DNA of 64,000 bases from Eutreptiella sp. 'Long Island Sound 2002' (Eukaryota; Euglenozoa; Euglenophyceae; Eutreptiales; Eutreptiaceae), in assembly GCA_964036045.1 (NCBI GenBank), contig OZ038381.1:68448242-68512241 (forward strand), written 5' to 3'. Both the position numbers and the translations under genes were made by a program. Of this stretch, positions 36,990 through 49,100 are shown piece after piece. The notes under the pieces were generated by a model. That model made no database searches, was not told the DNA's origin, and saw only the letters and a list, made by a program, of their open reading frames with translations. Within the stretch, counting starts at the first letter, position 1; the number at the start of each line of letters is the position of its first letter.

Positions 36990-38709
36990 TGGTCCCTCGA
37001 GTTGGGGTTAGGGACTCACAATCCACGCTTTTTTGCGTGGCCCCTCGAGTTGGGGTTAGGGACGCACAATCCACGCTTTTTTGCGTGGCCCCTCGAGTTG
37101 GGGTTAGGGACTCACAATCCACGCTTCTTTGCGTGGCCCCTCGAGTTGGGATTAGGGACTCAGAATCCACGCTTTGTTGCGTGGCCGCTCGAGTTGGGGT
37201 TAGGGACTCACAATCCACGCTTTGTTACGTGGCCCCTCGAGTTGGGGTTAGGGACTCACAATCCACGCTTTTTTGCGTGGCCCCTCGAGTTGGGGTTAGG
37301 GACTCACAATCCACTCTTCGGTGTGGCCCCTCGAGTTGGGGTTAGGGACTCACAATCCACGCTTTGTTACGTGGCCCCTCGAGTTGGGGTTAGGGACTCA
37401 CAATCCACGCCTTTTTGCGTGGCTCCTCGAGTTGGGGTTAGGGACTCACAATCCACGCTTTTTTGCGTGGCCCCTCGAGTTGGGGTTAGGGACTCACAAT
37501 CCACGCTTCGGTGTGGCCCCTCGAGTTGGGGTTAGGGACTCACAATCCACGCTTTTTTGCGTGGCCCCTCGAGTTGGGGTTAGGGACTCACAATCCACGC
37601 TTTGTTACGTGGCCCCTCCAGTTGGGGTTAGGGACTCACAATCTACGCTTTTTTGCATGGCCCCTCGAGTTGGGGTTAGGGACTCACAATCCCAGCTTTT
37701 TTGCGTGGCCCCTCGAGTTGGGGTTAGGGACTCACAATCCACGCTTTTTTGCGTGGCCCCTCGAGTTGGGGTTAGGGACTCACAATCCACGCTTTGTTGC
37801 GTGGCCGCTCGAGTTGGGGTTAGGGACTCACAATCCACGCTTTGTTACGTGGTCCCTCGAGTTGGGGTTAGGGACTCACAATCCACGCTTTTTTGCGTGG
37901 CCCCTCGAGTTGGGGTTAGGGACGCACAATCCACGCTTTTTTGCGTGGCCCCTCGAGTTGGGGTTAGGGACTCACAATCCACGCTTCTTTGCGTGGCCCC
38001 TCGAGTTGGGATTAGGGACTCAGAATCCACGCTTTGTTGCGTGGCCGCTCGAGTTGGGGTTAGGGACTCACAATCCACGCTTTGTTACGTGGCCCCTCGA
38101 GTTGGGGTTAGGGACTCACAATCCACGCTTTTTTGTGTGGCCCCTCGAGTTGGGGTTAGGGACTCACAATCCACTCTTCGGTGTGGCCCCTCGAGTTGGG
38201 GTTAGGGACTCACAATCCACGCTTTGTTACGTGGCCCCTCGAGTTGGGGTTAGGGACTCACAATCCACGCCTTTTTGCGTGGCTCCTCGAGTTGGGGTTA
38301 GGGACTCACAATCCACGCTTTTTTGCGTGGCCCCTCGAGTTGGGGTTAGGGACTCACAATCCACGCTTCGGTGTGGCCCCTCGAGTTGGGGTTAGGGACT
38401 CACAATCCACGCTTTTTTGCGTGGCCCCTCGAGTTGGGGTTAGGGACTCACAATCCACGCTTTGTTACGTGGCCCCTCCAGTTGGGGTTAGGGACTCACA
38501 ATCTACGCTTTTTTGCATGGCCCCTCGAGTTGGGGTTAGGGACTCACAATCCCAGCTTTTTTGCGTGGCCCCTCGAGTTGGGGTTAGGGACTCACAATCC
38601 ACGCTTTTTTGCGTGGCCCCTCGAGTTGGGGTTAGGGACTCACAATCCACGCTTTGTTGCGTGGCCGCTCGAGTTGGGGTTAGGGACTCACAATCCACGC
38701 TTTGTTACG
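36990..38709 (+). repeat. 860-bp tandem duplication
   Basis: About 36990-37849 and 37850-38709 match in unit order with an 860-bp period (18 units, two short). Shared markers are GGGATTAGGGACTCAGAAT (near 37148 and 38008), GCCGCTCG, CCACGCCTTTTTG with GGCTCC (near 37408 and 38268) and CCCAGC-TTTTTT (near 37690 and 38550). Few differences were seen; one is GCGTGG versus GTGTGG near 37275/38135. Confidence 0.82.
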
Positions 38710-41700
38710 TGGCCCCTCGAGTTGGGGTTAGGGACTCACAGTCCACGCTTTTTTGCTTGGCCCCTCGAGTTGGGGTTAAAGACTCACAATCCACGCTTTT
38801 TTGCGTGGCCCCTCGAGTTGGGGTTAGGGATTCACAATCCACGCCTTTTTGGGTGGCCCCTCGAGTTGGGGTTGGGGACTCACAATCCACTCTTCGGTGT
38901 GGCCCCTCGAGTTGGGGTTAGGGACTCACAATGCACGCTTTGTTACGTGGCTCCTCGAGTTGGGGTTAGGGACTCACAATCCACGCTTTTTTGCGTGGCC
39001 CCTCGAGTTGGGGTTAAAGACTCACAATCCACGCTTTTTTGCGTGGCCCCTCGAGTTGGGGTTAGGGACTCACAATCCACGCTTTTTTGCGTGGCCCCTC
39101 GAGTTGGGGTTAGGGACTCACAATCCACGCTTTGTTGCGTGGCCCCTCGAGTTGGGGTTAGGGACTCACAATCCACGCTTTTTTGTGTGGCCCCTCGAGT
39201 TGGGGTTAGGGACTCACAATCCACGCTTTGTTGCGTGGCCCCTCGAGTTGGGGTTAGGGACTCACAATCCACGCTTTTTTGTGTGGCCCCTCGAGTTGGG
39301 GTTAGGGACTCACAATCTACGCTTTTTTGCATGGCCCCTCGAGTTGGGGTTAGGGACTCACAATCCCAGCTTTTTTGCGTGGCCCCTCGAGTTGGGGTTA
39401 GGGACTCACAATCCACGCTTTTTTGCGTGGCCCCTCGAGTTGGGATTAGGGACTCAGAATCCACGCTTTGTTGCGTGGCCGCTCGAGTTGGGGTTAGGGA
39501 CTCACAATCCACGCTTTGTTACGTGGCCCCTCGAGTTGGGGTTAGGGACTCAGAATCCACGCTTTTTTGCGTGGCCCCTCGAGTTGGGGTTAGGGATTCA
39601 CAATCCACGCTTTTTTGCGTGGCCCCTCGAGTTGGGGTTGGGGACTCACAATCCACTCTTCGGTGTGGCCCCTCGAGTTGGGGTTAGGGACTCACAATCC
39701 ACGCTTTGTTACGTGGCTCCTCGAGTTGGGGTTAGGGACTCACAATTCACGCTCTTTGCGTGGCCCCTCGAGTTGGGGTTAAAGACTCACAATCCACGCT
39801 TTTTTGCGTGGCCCCTCGAGTTGGGGTTAGGGACTCACAATCCACGCTTTTTTGCGTGGCCCCTCGAGTTGGGGTTAGGGACTCACAATCCACGCTTTGT
39901 TGCGTGGCCCGTCGAGTTTGGGTTAGGGACTCACAATCCACGCTTTGTTACGCAGCCCCTCGAGTTGGGGTTAGGGACTCACAATCCACGCTTTGTTGCG
40001 TGGCCCCTCGAGTTGGGGTTAGGGACTCACAATCCACGCTTTTTTGTGTGGCCCCTTGAGTTGGCGTTAGGGACTCACAATCCACGCTTTTTTGTGTGGC
40101 TCCTCGAGTTTGGGTTAGGGACTCACAATCCACGCTTTGTTACGCAGCCCCTCGAGTTGGGGTTAGGGACTCACAATCCACGCTTTGTTGCGTGGCCCCT
40201 CGAGTTGGGGTTAGGGACTCACAATCCACGCTTTTTTGCATGGCCCCTCGAGTTGGGGTTAGGGACTCACAATCCACGCTTCGGTGTGGCCCCTCGAGTT
40301 GGGGTTAGGGACTCACAATCCACGCTTTCTTGCGTGGTCCCTCGAGTTGGGGTTAGGGACTCACAATCCACGCTTTTTTGCGTGGCCCCTCGAGTTGGGG
40401 TTAGGGACTCACAATCCACGCTTTTTTGCGTGGCCCCTCGAGTTGGGGTTAGGGACTCACAATCCACGCTTTGTTGCGTGGCCCCTCGAGTTGGCGTTAG
40501 GGACTCACAATCCACGCTATTTTGCGTGGCCCCTCGAGTTGGGGTTAGGGACTCACAATCCACGCTTTTTTGCGTGGCCCCTCGAGTTGGGGTTAGGGAC
40601 TCACAATCCACGCTTCGGTGTGGCCCCTCGAGTTGGGGTTAGGGACTCACAATCCACGCTTTTTTGCATGGTCCCTCGAGTTGGGGTTAGGGACTCACAA
40701 TCCACGCTTTTTTGCGTGGCCCCTCGAGTTGGGGTTAGGGACGCACAATCCACGCTTTTTTGCGTGGCCCCTCGAGTTGGGGTTAGGGACTCACAATCCA
40801 CGCTTCTTTGCGTGGCCCCTCGAGTTGGGATTAGGGACTCAGAATCCACGCTTTGTTGCGCGTGCGCTCGAGTTGGGGTTAGGGACTCACAATCCACGCT
40901 TTGTTACGTGGCCCCTCGAGTTGGGGTTAGGGACTCACAATCCACGCTTTTTTGCGTGGCCCCTCGAGTTGGGGTTAGGGATTCACAATCCACGCTTTTT
41001 TGCGTGGCCCCTCGAGTTGGGGTTGGGGACTCACAATCCACTCTTCGGTGTGGCCCCTCGAGTTGGGGTTAGGGACTCACAATCCACGCTTTGTTACGTG
41101 GCTCCTCGAGTTGGGGTTAGGGACTCACAATCCACGCTTTTTTGCGTTGCCCCTCGAGTTGGGGTTAAAGACTCACAATCCACGCTTTTTTGCGTGGCCC
41201 CTCGAGTTGGGGTTAGGGACTCACAATCCACGCTTTTTTGCGTGGCCCCTCGAGTTGGGGTTAGGGACTCACAATCTACGCTTTGTTGCGTGGCCCCTCG
41301 AGTTGGGGTTAGGGACTCACAATCCACGCTTTTTTGTGTGGCCCCTTGAGTTGGGGTTAGGGACTCACAATCCACGCTTTTTTGTGTGGCTCCTCGAGTT
41401 TGGGTTAGGGACTCACAATCCACGCTTTGTTACGCGGCCCCTCGAGTTGGGGTTAGGGACTCACAATCCACGCTTTGTTGCGTGGCCCCTCGAGTTGGGG
41501 TTAGGGACTCACAATCCACGCTTTTTTGCGTGGCCCCTCGAGTTGGGGTTAGGGACTCACAATCCAAGCTTCGGTGTGGCCCCTCGAGTTGGGGTTAGGG
41601 GCTCACAATCCACGCTTTCTTGCGTGGTCCCTGGAGTTGGGGTTAGGGACTCACAATCCACGCTTTTTTGCGTGGCCCCTCGAGTTGGGGCTAGGGACTC

Positions 41701-42284
41701 ACAATCCACGCTTTTTTGCGTGGCCCCTCGAGTTGGGGTTAGGGACTCACAATCCACGCTTTTTTGCATGGCCCCTCGAGTTGGGGTTAGGGACTCACAA
41801 TCCACGCTTTGTTGCGTGGCCCCTCGAGTTGGGGTTAGGGACTCACAATCCACGCTTTGTTACGTGGCCCCTCGAGTTGGCGTTAGGGACTCACAATCCA
41901 CGCCTTTTTGCGTGGCCCCTCGAGTTGGGGTTAGGGACTCACAATCCACGCTTTTTTGCGTGGCCCCTCGAGTTGGGGTTAGGGACTCACAATCCACGCC
42001 TTTTTGCGTGGCCCCTCGAGTTGGGGTTAGGGAGTCACAATCCACGCTTTGTTGCGTGGCCCCTCGAGTTGGGTTTAGGGACTCACGATCCACGCTTTGT
42101 TACGTGGCCCCTCGAGTTGGGGTTAGGGACTCACAATCCACGCTTTTTTGCATCGCCCTTCGAGTTGGGGTTAGGGACTCACGATCCACGCTTTTTTGCG
42201 TCGCCCCTCGAGTTGGGATTAGGGACTCACAATCCACGCTTTTTTGCATGGCCCCTCGAGTTGGGGTTAGGGACTCACAATCCA

Positions 42285-45200
42285 CGCTTTGTTACGTGGC
42301 CCCTCGAGTTGGGGTTAGGGACTCACAATCCACGCTTTTTTGTGTGGCCCCTCGAGTTGGGGTTAGGGATTCACAATCCACGCTTTTTTGCGTGGCCCCT
42401 CGAGTTGGGGTTGGGGACTCACAATCCACTCTTCGGTGTGGCCCCTCGAGTTGGGGTTAGGGACTCACAATCCACGCTTTGTTACGTGGCTCCTCGAGTT
42501 GGGGTTAGGGACTCACAATCCACGCTTTTTTGCGTTGTCCCTCGAGTTGGGGTTAAAGACTCACAATCCACGCTTTTTTGCGTGGCCCCTCGAGTTGGGG
42601 TTAGGGACTCACAATCCACGCTTTTTTGCGTGGCCCCTCGAGTTGGGGTTAGGGACTCACAATCCACGCTTTGTTGCGTGGCCCCTCGAGTTGGGGTTAG
42701 GGCCTCACAATCGACGCTTTTTTGTGTGGCCCCTTGAGTTGGGGATAGGGACTCACAATCCACCCTTTTTTGTGTGGCTCCTCGAGTTGGGGTTAGGGAC
42801 TCACAATCCATGCTTTGTTACGCGGCCCGTCGAGTTGGGGTTGGGGACTCACAATCCACGCTTTGTTGCGTGGCCCCTCGAGTAGGGGTTAGGGACTCAC
42901 AATCCACGCTTTTTTGCGTGGCCCCTCGAGTTGGGGTTAGGGACTCACAATCCACGCTTCGGTGTGGCCCCTCGAGTTGGGGTTAGGGACTCACAATCCA
43001 CGTTTTCTTGCGTGGCCCCTCGAGTTGGGGTTAGGGACTCACAATCCACGCTTTTTTGCGTGGCCCCTCGAGTTGGGGTTAGGGACTCACAATCCACGCT
43101 TTTTTGCGTGGCCCCGTGAGTTGGGGTTAGGGACTCACAATCCACGCTTTGTTGCGTGGCCCCTCCAGTTGGGGTTAGGGACTCACAATCCACGCTTTGT
43201 TACGTGGCCCCTCGAGTTGGCGTTAGGGACTCACAATCCACGCTTTGTTGCGTGGCCCCTCGAGTTGGGGTTAGGGACTCACAATCCACGCTTTTTTGTG
43301 TGGCTCCTCGAGTTGGGGTTAGGGACTCACAATCCACGCTTTGTTGCGTGGCCCCTCGAGTTGGGGTTAGGGACTCACAATCCACGCTTTGTTACGTGGC
43401 CCCTCGAGTTGGCGTTAGGGACTCACAATCCACGCCTTTTTGCGTGGCCCCTCGAGTTGGGGTTAGGGACTCACAATCCACGCTTTTTTGCGTGGCCCCT
43501 CGAGTTGGGGTTAGGGACTCACAATCCACGCTTCGGTGTGGCCCCTCGAGTTGGGGTTAGGGACTCACAATCCACGCTTTTTTGCATGGTCCCTCGAGTT
43601 GGGGTTAGGGACTCACAATCCACGCTTTTTTGCGTGGCCCCTCGAGTTGGGGTTAGGGACTCACAATCCAGGCTTTTTTGTGTGGCTCCTCGAGTTGGGG
43701 TTAGGGACTCACAATCCACGCTTTGTTGCGTGGCCCCTCCAGTTGGGGTTAGGGACTCACGATCCACGCTTTGTTACGTGGCCGCTCGAGTTGGGGTTAG
43801 GGACTCACAATCCACGGTTTTTTGCATCGCCCCTCGAGTTGGGGTTAGGGACTCACGATCCACGCTTTTTTGCGTGGCCCCTCGAGTTGGGGTTAGGGAC
43901 TCACAATCCACGCTTTTTTGCGTGGCCCCTCGAGTTGGGGTTAGGGACTCACAATCCACGCTTCGGTGTGGCCCCTCGAGTTGGGGTTAGGGACTCACAA
44001 TCCACGCTTTTTTGCGTGGCCCCTCGAGTTGGGGTTAGGTACTCACAATCCACGCTTTTTTGCGTGGCCCCTCGATTTGGGGTTAGGGACTCACAATCCA
44101 CGCTTTTTTGCTTGGCCCCTCGAGTTGGGGTTAGGGACTCACAATCCACGCTTTTTTGCGTGGCCCCTCGATTTGGGGTTAGGGACTCACAATCCACGCT
44201 TTTTTGCGTGGCCGCTCGAGTTGGGGTTAGGGACTCACAATCCACGCTTTGTTACGTGGCCCCTCGAGTTGGGGTTAGGGACTCACAATCCACGCTTTTT
44301 TGTGTGGCCCCTCGAGTTGGGGTTAGGGATTCACAATCCACGCTTTTTTGCGTGGCCCCTCGAGTTGGGGTTGGGGACTCACAATCCACTCTTCGGTGTG
44401 GCCCCTGGAGTTGGGGTTAGGGACTCACAATCCACGCTTTGTTACGTGGCTCCTCGAGTTGGGGTTAGGGACTCACAATCCACGCTTTTTTGCGTTGTCC
44501 CTCGAGTTGGGGTTAAAGACTCACAATCCACGCTTTTTTGCGTGGCCCCTCGATTTGGGGTTAGGGACTCACAATCCACGCTTTTTTGCGTGGCCCCTCG
44601 AGTTGGGGTTAGGGACTCACAATCCACGCTTTGTTGCGTGGCCCCTCGAGTTGGGGTTAGGGCCTCACAATCGACGCTTTTTTGTGTGGCCCCTTGAGTT
44701 GGGGATAGGGACTCACAATCCACCCTTTTTTGTGTGGCTCCTCGAGTTGGGGTTAGGGACTCACAATCCATGCTTTGTTACGCGGCCCGTCGAGTTGGGG
44801 TTGGGGACTCACAATCCACGCTTTGTTGCGTGGCCCCTCGAGTAGGGGTTAGGGACTCACAATCCACGCTTTTTTGCGTGGCCCCTCGAGTTGGGGTTAG
44901 GGACTCACAATCCACGCTTCGGTGTGGCCCCTCGAGTTGGGGTTAGGGACTCACAATCCACGTTTTCTTGCGTGGCCCCTCGAGTTGGGGTTAGGGACTC
45001 ACAATCCACGCTTTTTTGCGTGGCCCCTCGAGTTGGGGTTAGGGACTCACAATCCACGCTTTTTTGCGTGGCCCCGTGAGTTGGGGTTAGGGACTCACAA
45101 TCCACGCTTTGTTGCGTGGCCCCTCCAGTTGGGGTTAGGGACTCACAATCCACGCTTTGTTACGTGGCCCCTCGAGTTGGCGTTAGGGACTCACAATCCA

Positions 45201-46108
45201 CGCTTTGTTGCGTGGCCCCTCGAGTTGGGGTTAGGGACTCACAATCCACGCTTTGTTACGTGGCCCCTCGAGTTGGCGTTAGGGACTCACAATCCACGCC
45301 TTTTTGCGTGGCCCCTCGAGTTGGGGTTAGGGACTCACAATCCACGCTTTTTTGCGTGGCCCCTCGAGTTGGGGTTAGGGACTCACAATCCACGCTTCGG
45401 TGTGGCCCCTCGAGTTGGGGTTAGGGACTCACAATCCACGCTTTTTTGCATGGTCCCTCGAGTTGGGGTTAGGGACTCACAATCCACGCTTTTTTGCGTG
45501 GCCCCTCGAGTTGGGGTTAGGGACTCACAATCCAGGCTTTTTTGTGTGGCTCCTCGAGTTGGGGTTAGGGACTCACAATCCACGCTTTGTTGCGTGGCCC
45601 CTCCAGTTGGGGTTAGGGACTCACGATCCACGCTTTGTTACGTGGCCGCTCGAGTTGGGGTTAGGGACTCACAATCCACGGTTTTTTGCATCGCCCCTCG
45701 AGTTGGGGTTAGGGACTCACGATCCACGCTTTTTTGCGTGGCCCCTCGAGTTGGGGTTAGGGACTCACAATCCACGCTTTTTTGCGTGGCCCCTCGAGTT
45801 GGGGTTAGGGACTCACAATCCACGCTTCGGTGTGGCCCCTCGAGTTGGGGTTAGGGACTCACAATCCACGCTTTTTTGCGTGGCCCCTCGAGTTGGGGTT
45901 AGGTACTCACAATCCACGCTTTTTTGCGTGGCCCCTCGATTTGGGGTTAGGGACTCACAATCCACGCTTTTTTGCTTGGCCCCTCGAGTTGGGGTTAGGG
46001 ACTCACAATCCACGCTTTTTTGCGTGGCCCCTCGATTTGGGGTTAGGGACTCACAATCCACGCTTTTTTGCGTGGCCCCTCGAGTTGGGGTTAGGGACTC
46101 ACAATCCA
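42285..46108 (+). repeat. 1960-bp tandem duplication with a 96-bp deletion in copy 2
   Basis: Copy 1 is about 42285-44244 and copy 2 about 44245-46108. The offset is 1960 bp up to about 43.25 kb and 1864 bp afterwards, because copy 2 lacks two units (a GTGTGG-CTCC unit and a TTTGTTGCG unit). Shared rare markers are GGGGATAGGG (near 42742 and 44702), CCACCCTTTTTTG, TCGAGTAGGGG (near 42880 and 44840) and GGCCCCGTGAG (near 43111 and 45071). Part of the block (about 45.3-46.1 kb) is present a third time at about 46.5-47.25 kb, offset 1193 and then 1145 after loss of one unit. Confidence 0.85.
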
Positions 46109-49100
46109 CGCTTCGGTGTGGCCCCTCGAGTTGGGGTTAGGGACTCACAATCCACGCTTTCTTGCGTGGCCCCTCGAGTTGGGGTTAGGGACTCACAATC
46201 CACGCTTTTTTGCGTGGCCCCTCGAGTTGGGGTTAGGGACTCACAATCCACGCTTCTTGCGTGGCCCCGTGAGTTGGGGTTAGGGACTCACAATCCACGC
46301 TTTGTTGCGTGGCCCCTCGATTTGGGGTTAGGGACTCACAATGCACGCTTTTTTGTGTGGCCCCTCGAGTTGGGGTTAGGGACTCACAATCCACGCTTTG
46401 TTGCGTGGCCCCTCGAGTTGGGGTTAGGGACTCACGATCCACGCTTTGTTACGTGGCCCCTCGAGTTGGCGTTAGGGACTCACAATCCACGCCTTTTTGC
46501 GTGGCCCCTCGAGTTGGGGTTAGGGACTCACAATCCACGCTTTTTTGCGTGGCCCCTCGAGTTGGGGTTAGGGACTCACAATCCACGCTTCGGTGTGGCC
46601 CCTCGAGTTGGGGTTAGGGACTCACAATCCACGCTTTTTTGCGTGGCCCCTCGAGTTGGGGTTAGGGACTCACAATCCAGGCTTTTTTGTGTGGCTCCTC
46701 GAGTTGGGGTTAGGGACTCACAATCCACGCTTTGTTGCGTGGCCCCTCCAGTTGGGGTTAGGGACTCACGATCCACGCTTTGTTACGTGGCCGCTCGAGT
46801 TGGGGTTAGGGACTCACAATCCACGGTTTTTTGCATCGCCCCTCGAGTTGGGGTTAGGGACTCACGATCCACGCTTTTTTGCGTGGCCCCTCGAGTTGGG
46901 GTTAGGGACTCACAATCCACGCTTTTTTGCGTGGCCCCTCGAGTTGGGGTTAGGGACTCACAATCCACGCTTCGGTGTGGCCCCTCGAGTTGGGGTTAGG
47001 GACTCACAATCCACGCTTTTTTGCGTGGCCCCTCGAGTTGGGGTTAGGTACTCACAATCCACGCTTTTTTGCGTGGCCCCTCGATTTGGGGTTAGGGACT
47101 CACAATCCACGCTTTTTTGCATGGCCCCTCGAGTTGGGGTTAGGGACTCACAATCCACGCTTTTTTGCGTGGCCCCTCGATTTGGGGTTAGGGACTCACA
47201 ATCCACGTTTTTTTGCGTGGCCCCTCGAGTTGGGGTTAGGGACTCACAATCCACGCTTTTTTGCATGGCCCCTCGAGTTGGGGTTAGGGACTCACAATCC
47301 ACACTTTTTTGCGTGGCCCCTCGAGTTGGGGTTAGGGACTCACAATCCACGCTTTTTTGCGTGGCCCCTCGAGTTGGGGTTAGGGACTCACAATCCACGC
47401 TTTGTTACGTGGCCCCTCGAGTTGGGGTGAGGGACTCACAATCCACGCTTTTTTGCGTGGCCCCTCGAGTTGGGGTTAGGGACTCACAATCCACGCTTTT
47501 TTGCGTGGCCCCTCGATTTGGGGTTAGGGACTCACAATCCACGCTTTTTTGCGTGGCCCCTCGATTTGGGGTTAGGGACTCACAATCCAAGCTTTTTTGT
47601 GTGGCCCCTCGAGTTGGGGTTAGGGACTCACAATCCACGCTTTGTTGCGTGGCCCCTCGAGTTGGGGTTAGGGACTCACAATCCACGCTTTGTTACGTGG
47701 CCCCTCGAGTTGGGGTTAGGGACTCACAATGCACGCTTTTTTGTGTGGCCCCTCGAGTTGGGGTTAGGGACTCACAATCCACGCTTTTTTGTGTGGCCCC
47801 TCGAGTTGGGGTTAGGGACTCACAATCCACGCTTTTTTGTGTGGCTCCTCAAGTTGGGGTTAGGGACTCACAATGCACGCTTTGTTGCGTGGCCCCTCGA
47901 GTTGGGGCTAGGGACTCACGATCCACGCTTTGTTACGTGGCCCCTCGAGTTGGGGTTAGGGACTCACAATCCACGCTTTTTTGCATGGCCCCTCGAGTTG
48001 GGGTTAGGGACTCACAATCCACGCTTTGTTACGTGGCCCCTCGAGTTGGGGTTAGGGACTCACAATCCACGCTTTTTTGCGTGGCCCCTCGAGTTGGGGT
48101 TGGGGACTCACAATCCACGCTTTTTTGTGTGGCCCCTCGAGTTGGGGTTAGGGACTCACAATCCACGCTTTGTTGCGTGGCCCCTCGAGTTGGGGTTAGG
48201 GACTCACAATCCACGCTTTTTTGCATGGCCCCTCGAGTTGGGGTTAGGGACTCACAATCCACGCTTCGGTGTGGCCCCTCGAGTTGGGGTTAGGGACTCA
48301 CAATCCACGCTTTCTTGCGTGGCCCCTCGAGTTGGGGTTAGGGACTCACAATCCACGCTTCAGTGTGGCCCCTCCAGTTGGGGTTAGGGACTCACAATCC
48401 ACGCTTTCTTGCGTGGCCCCTCGAGTTGGGGTTAGGGACTCACAATCCACGCTTTTTTGCGTGGCCCCTCGAGTTGGGGTTAGGGACTCACACTCCACGC
48501 TTTTTTGTGTGGCCCCTCGAGTTGGGGTTAGGGACTCACAATCCACGCTTTGTTACGTGGCTCCTCGAGTTGGGGTTAGGGACTCACAATCCACGCTTTT
48601 TTGCGTGGCCCCTCGAGTTGGGGTTAGGGACTCACAATCCACGCTTTGTTACGTGGCCCCTCGAGTTGGGGTTAGGGACTCACAATCCGCGCTTTTTTGC
48701 GTGGCCCCTCGAGTTGGGGTTAGGGACTCACAATGCACGCTTTTTTGTGTGGCCCCTCGAGTTGGGGTTAGGGACTCACAATCCACGCTTTTTTGTGTGG
48801 CTCCTCGAATTGGGGTTAGGGACTCACAATCCACGCTTTGTTGCGTGGCCCCTCCAGTTGGGGTTGGGGACTCACAATGCACGCTTTTTTGTGTGGCCCC
48901 TCGAGTTGGGGTTAGGGACTCACAATCCACGCTTTTTTGCCTGGCCCCTCGAGTTGGGGTTAGGGACTCACAATCCACGCTTTTTTGTGTGGCCCCTTGC
49001 GTTGGGGTTAGGGACTCACAATCCACGCTTCGGTGTGGCCCCTCGAGTTGGGGTTAAGGACTCACAATCCACGCTTTGTTGCGTGGCCCCTCGAGTTGGG

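Larger units (their letters stand above)
18400..44400 (+). repeat. Array domain II: short unit CCACTCTTCGG after GGGGTTGGGGACTC
   Basis: Here the 46-bp unit mostly carries CCACTC instead of CCACGC and is preceded by a unit ending GGGGTTGGGGACTC (GGTTAGGG changed to GGTTGGGG). The paired signature is seen near 19090, 19230, 19665, 20710, 21760, 22860, 27020, 28980, 29650, 31890, 33475, 34245, 35480, 36155, 38870, 39640, 41025, 42410 and 44370. I did not see it beyond about 44.4 kb. The T in CCACTC opposes a T in the right arm, so this variant has one mismatch in the stem. Confidence 0.65.
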
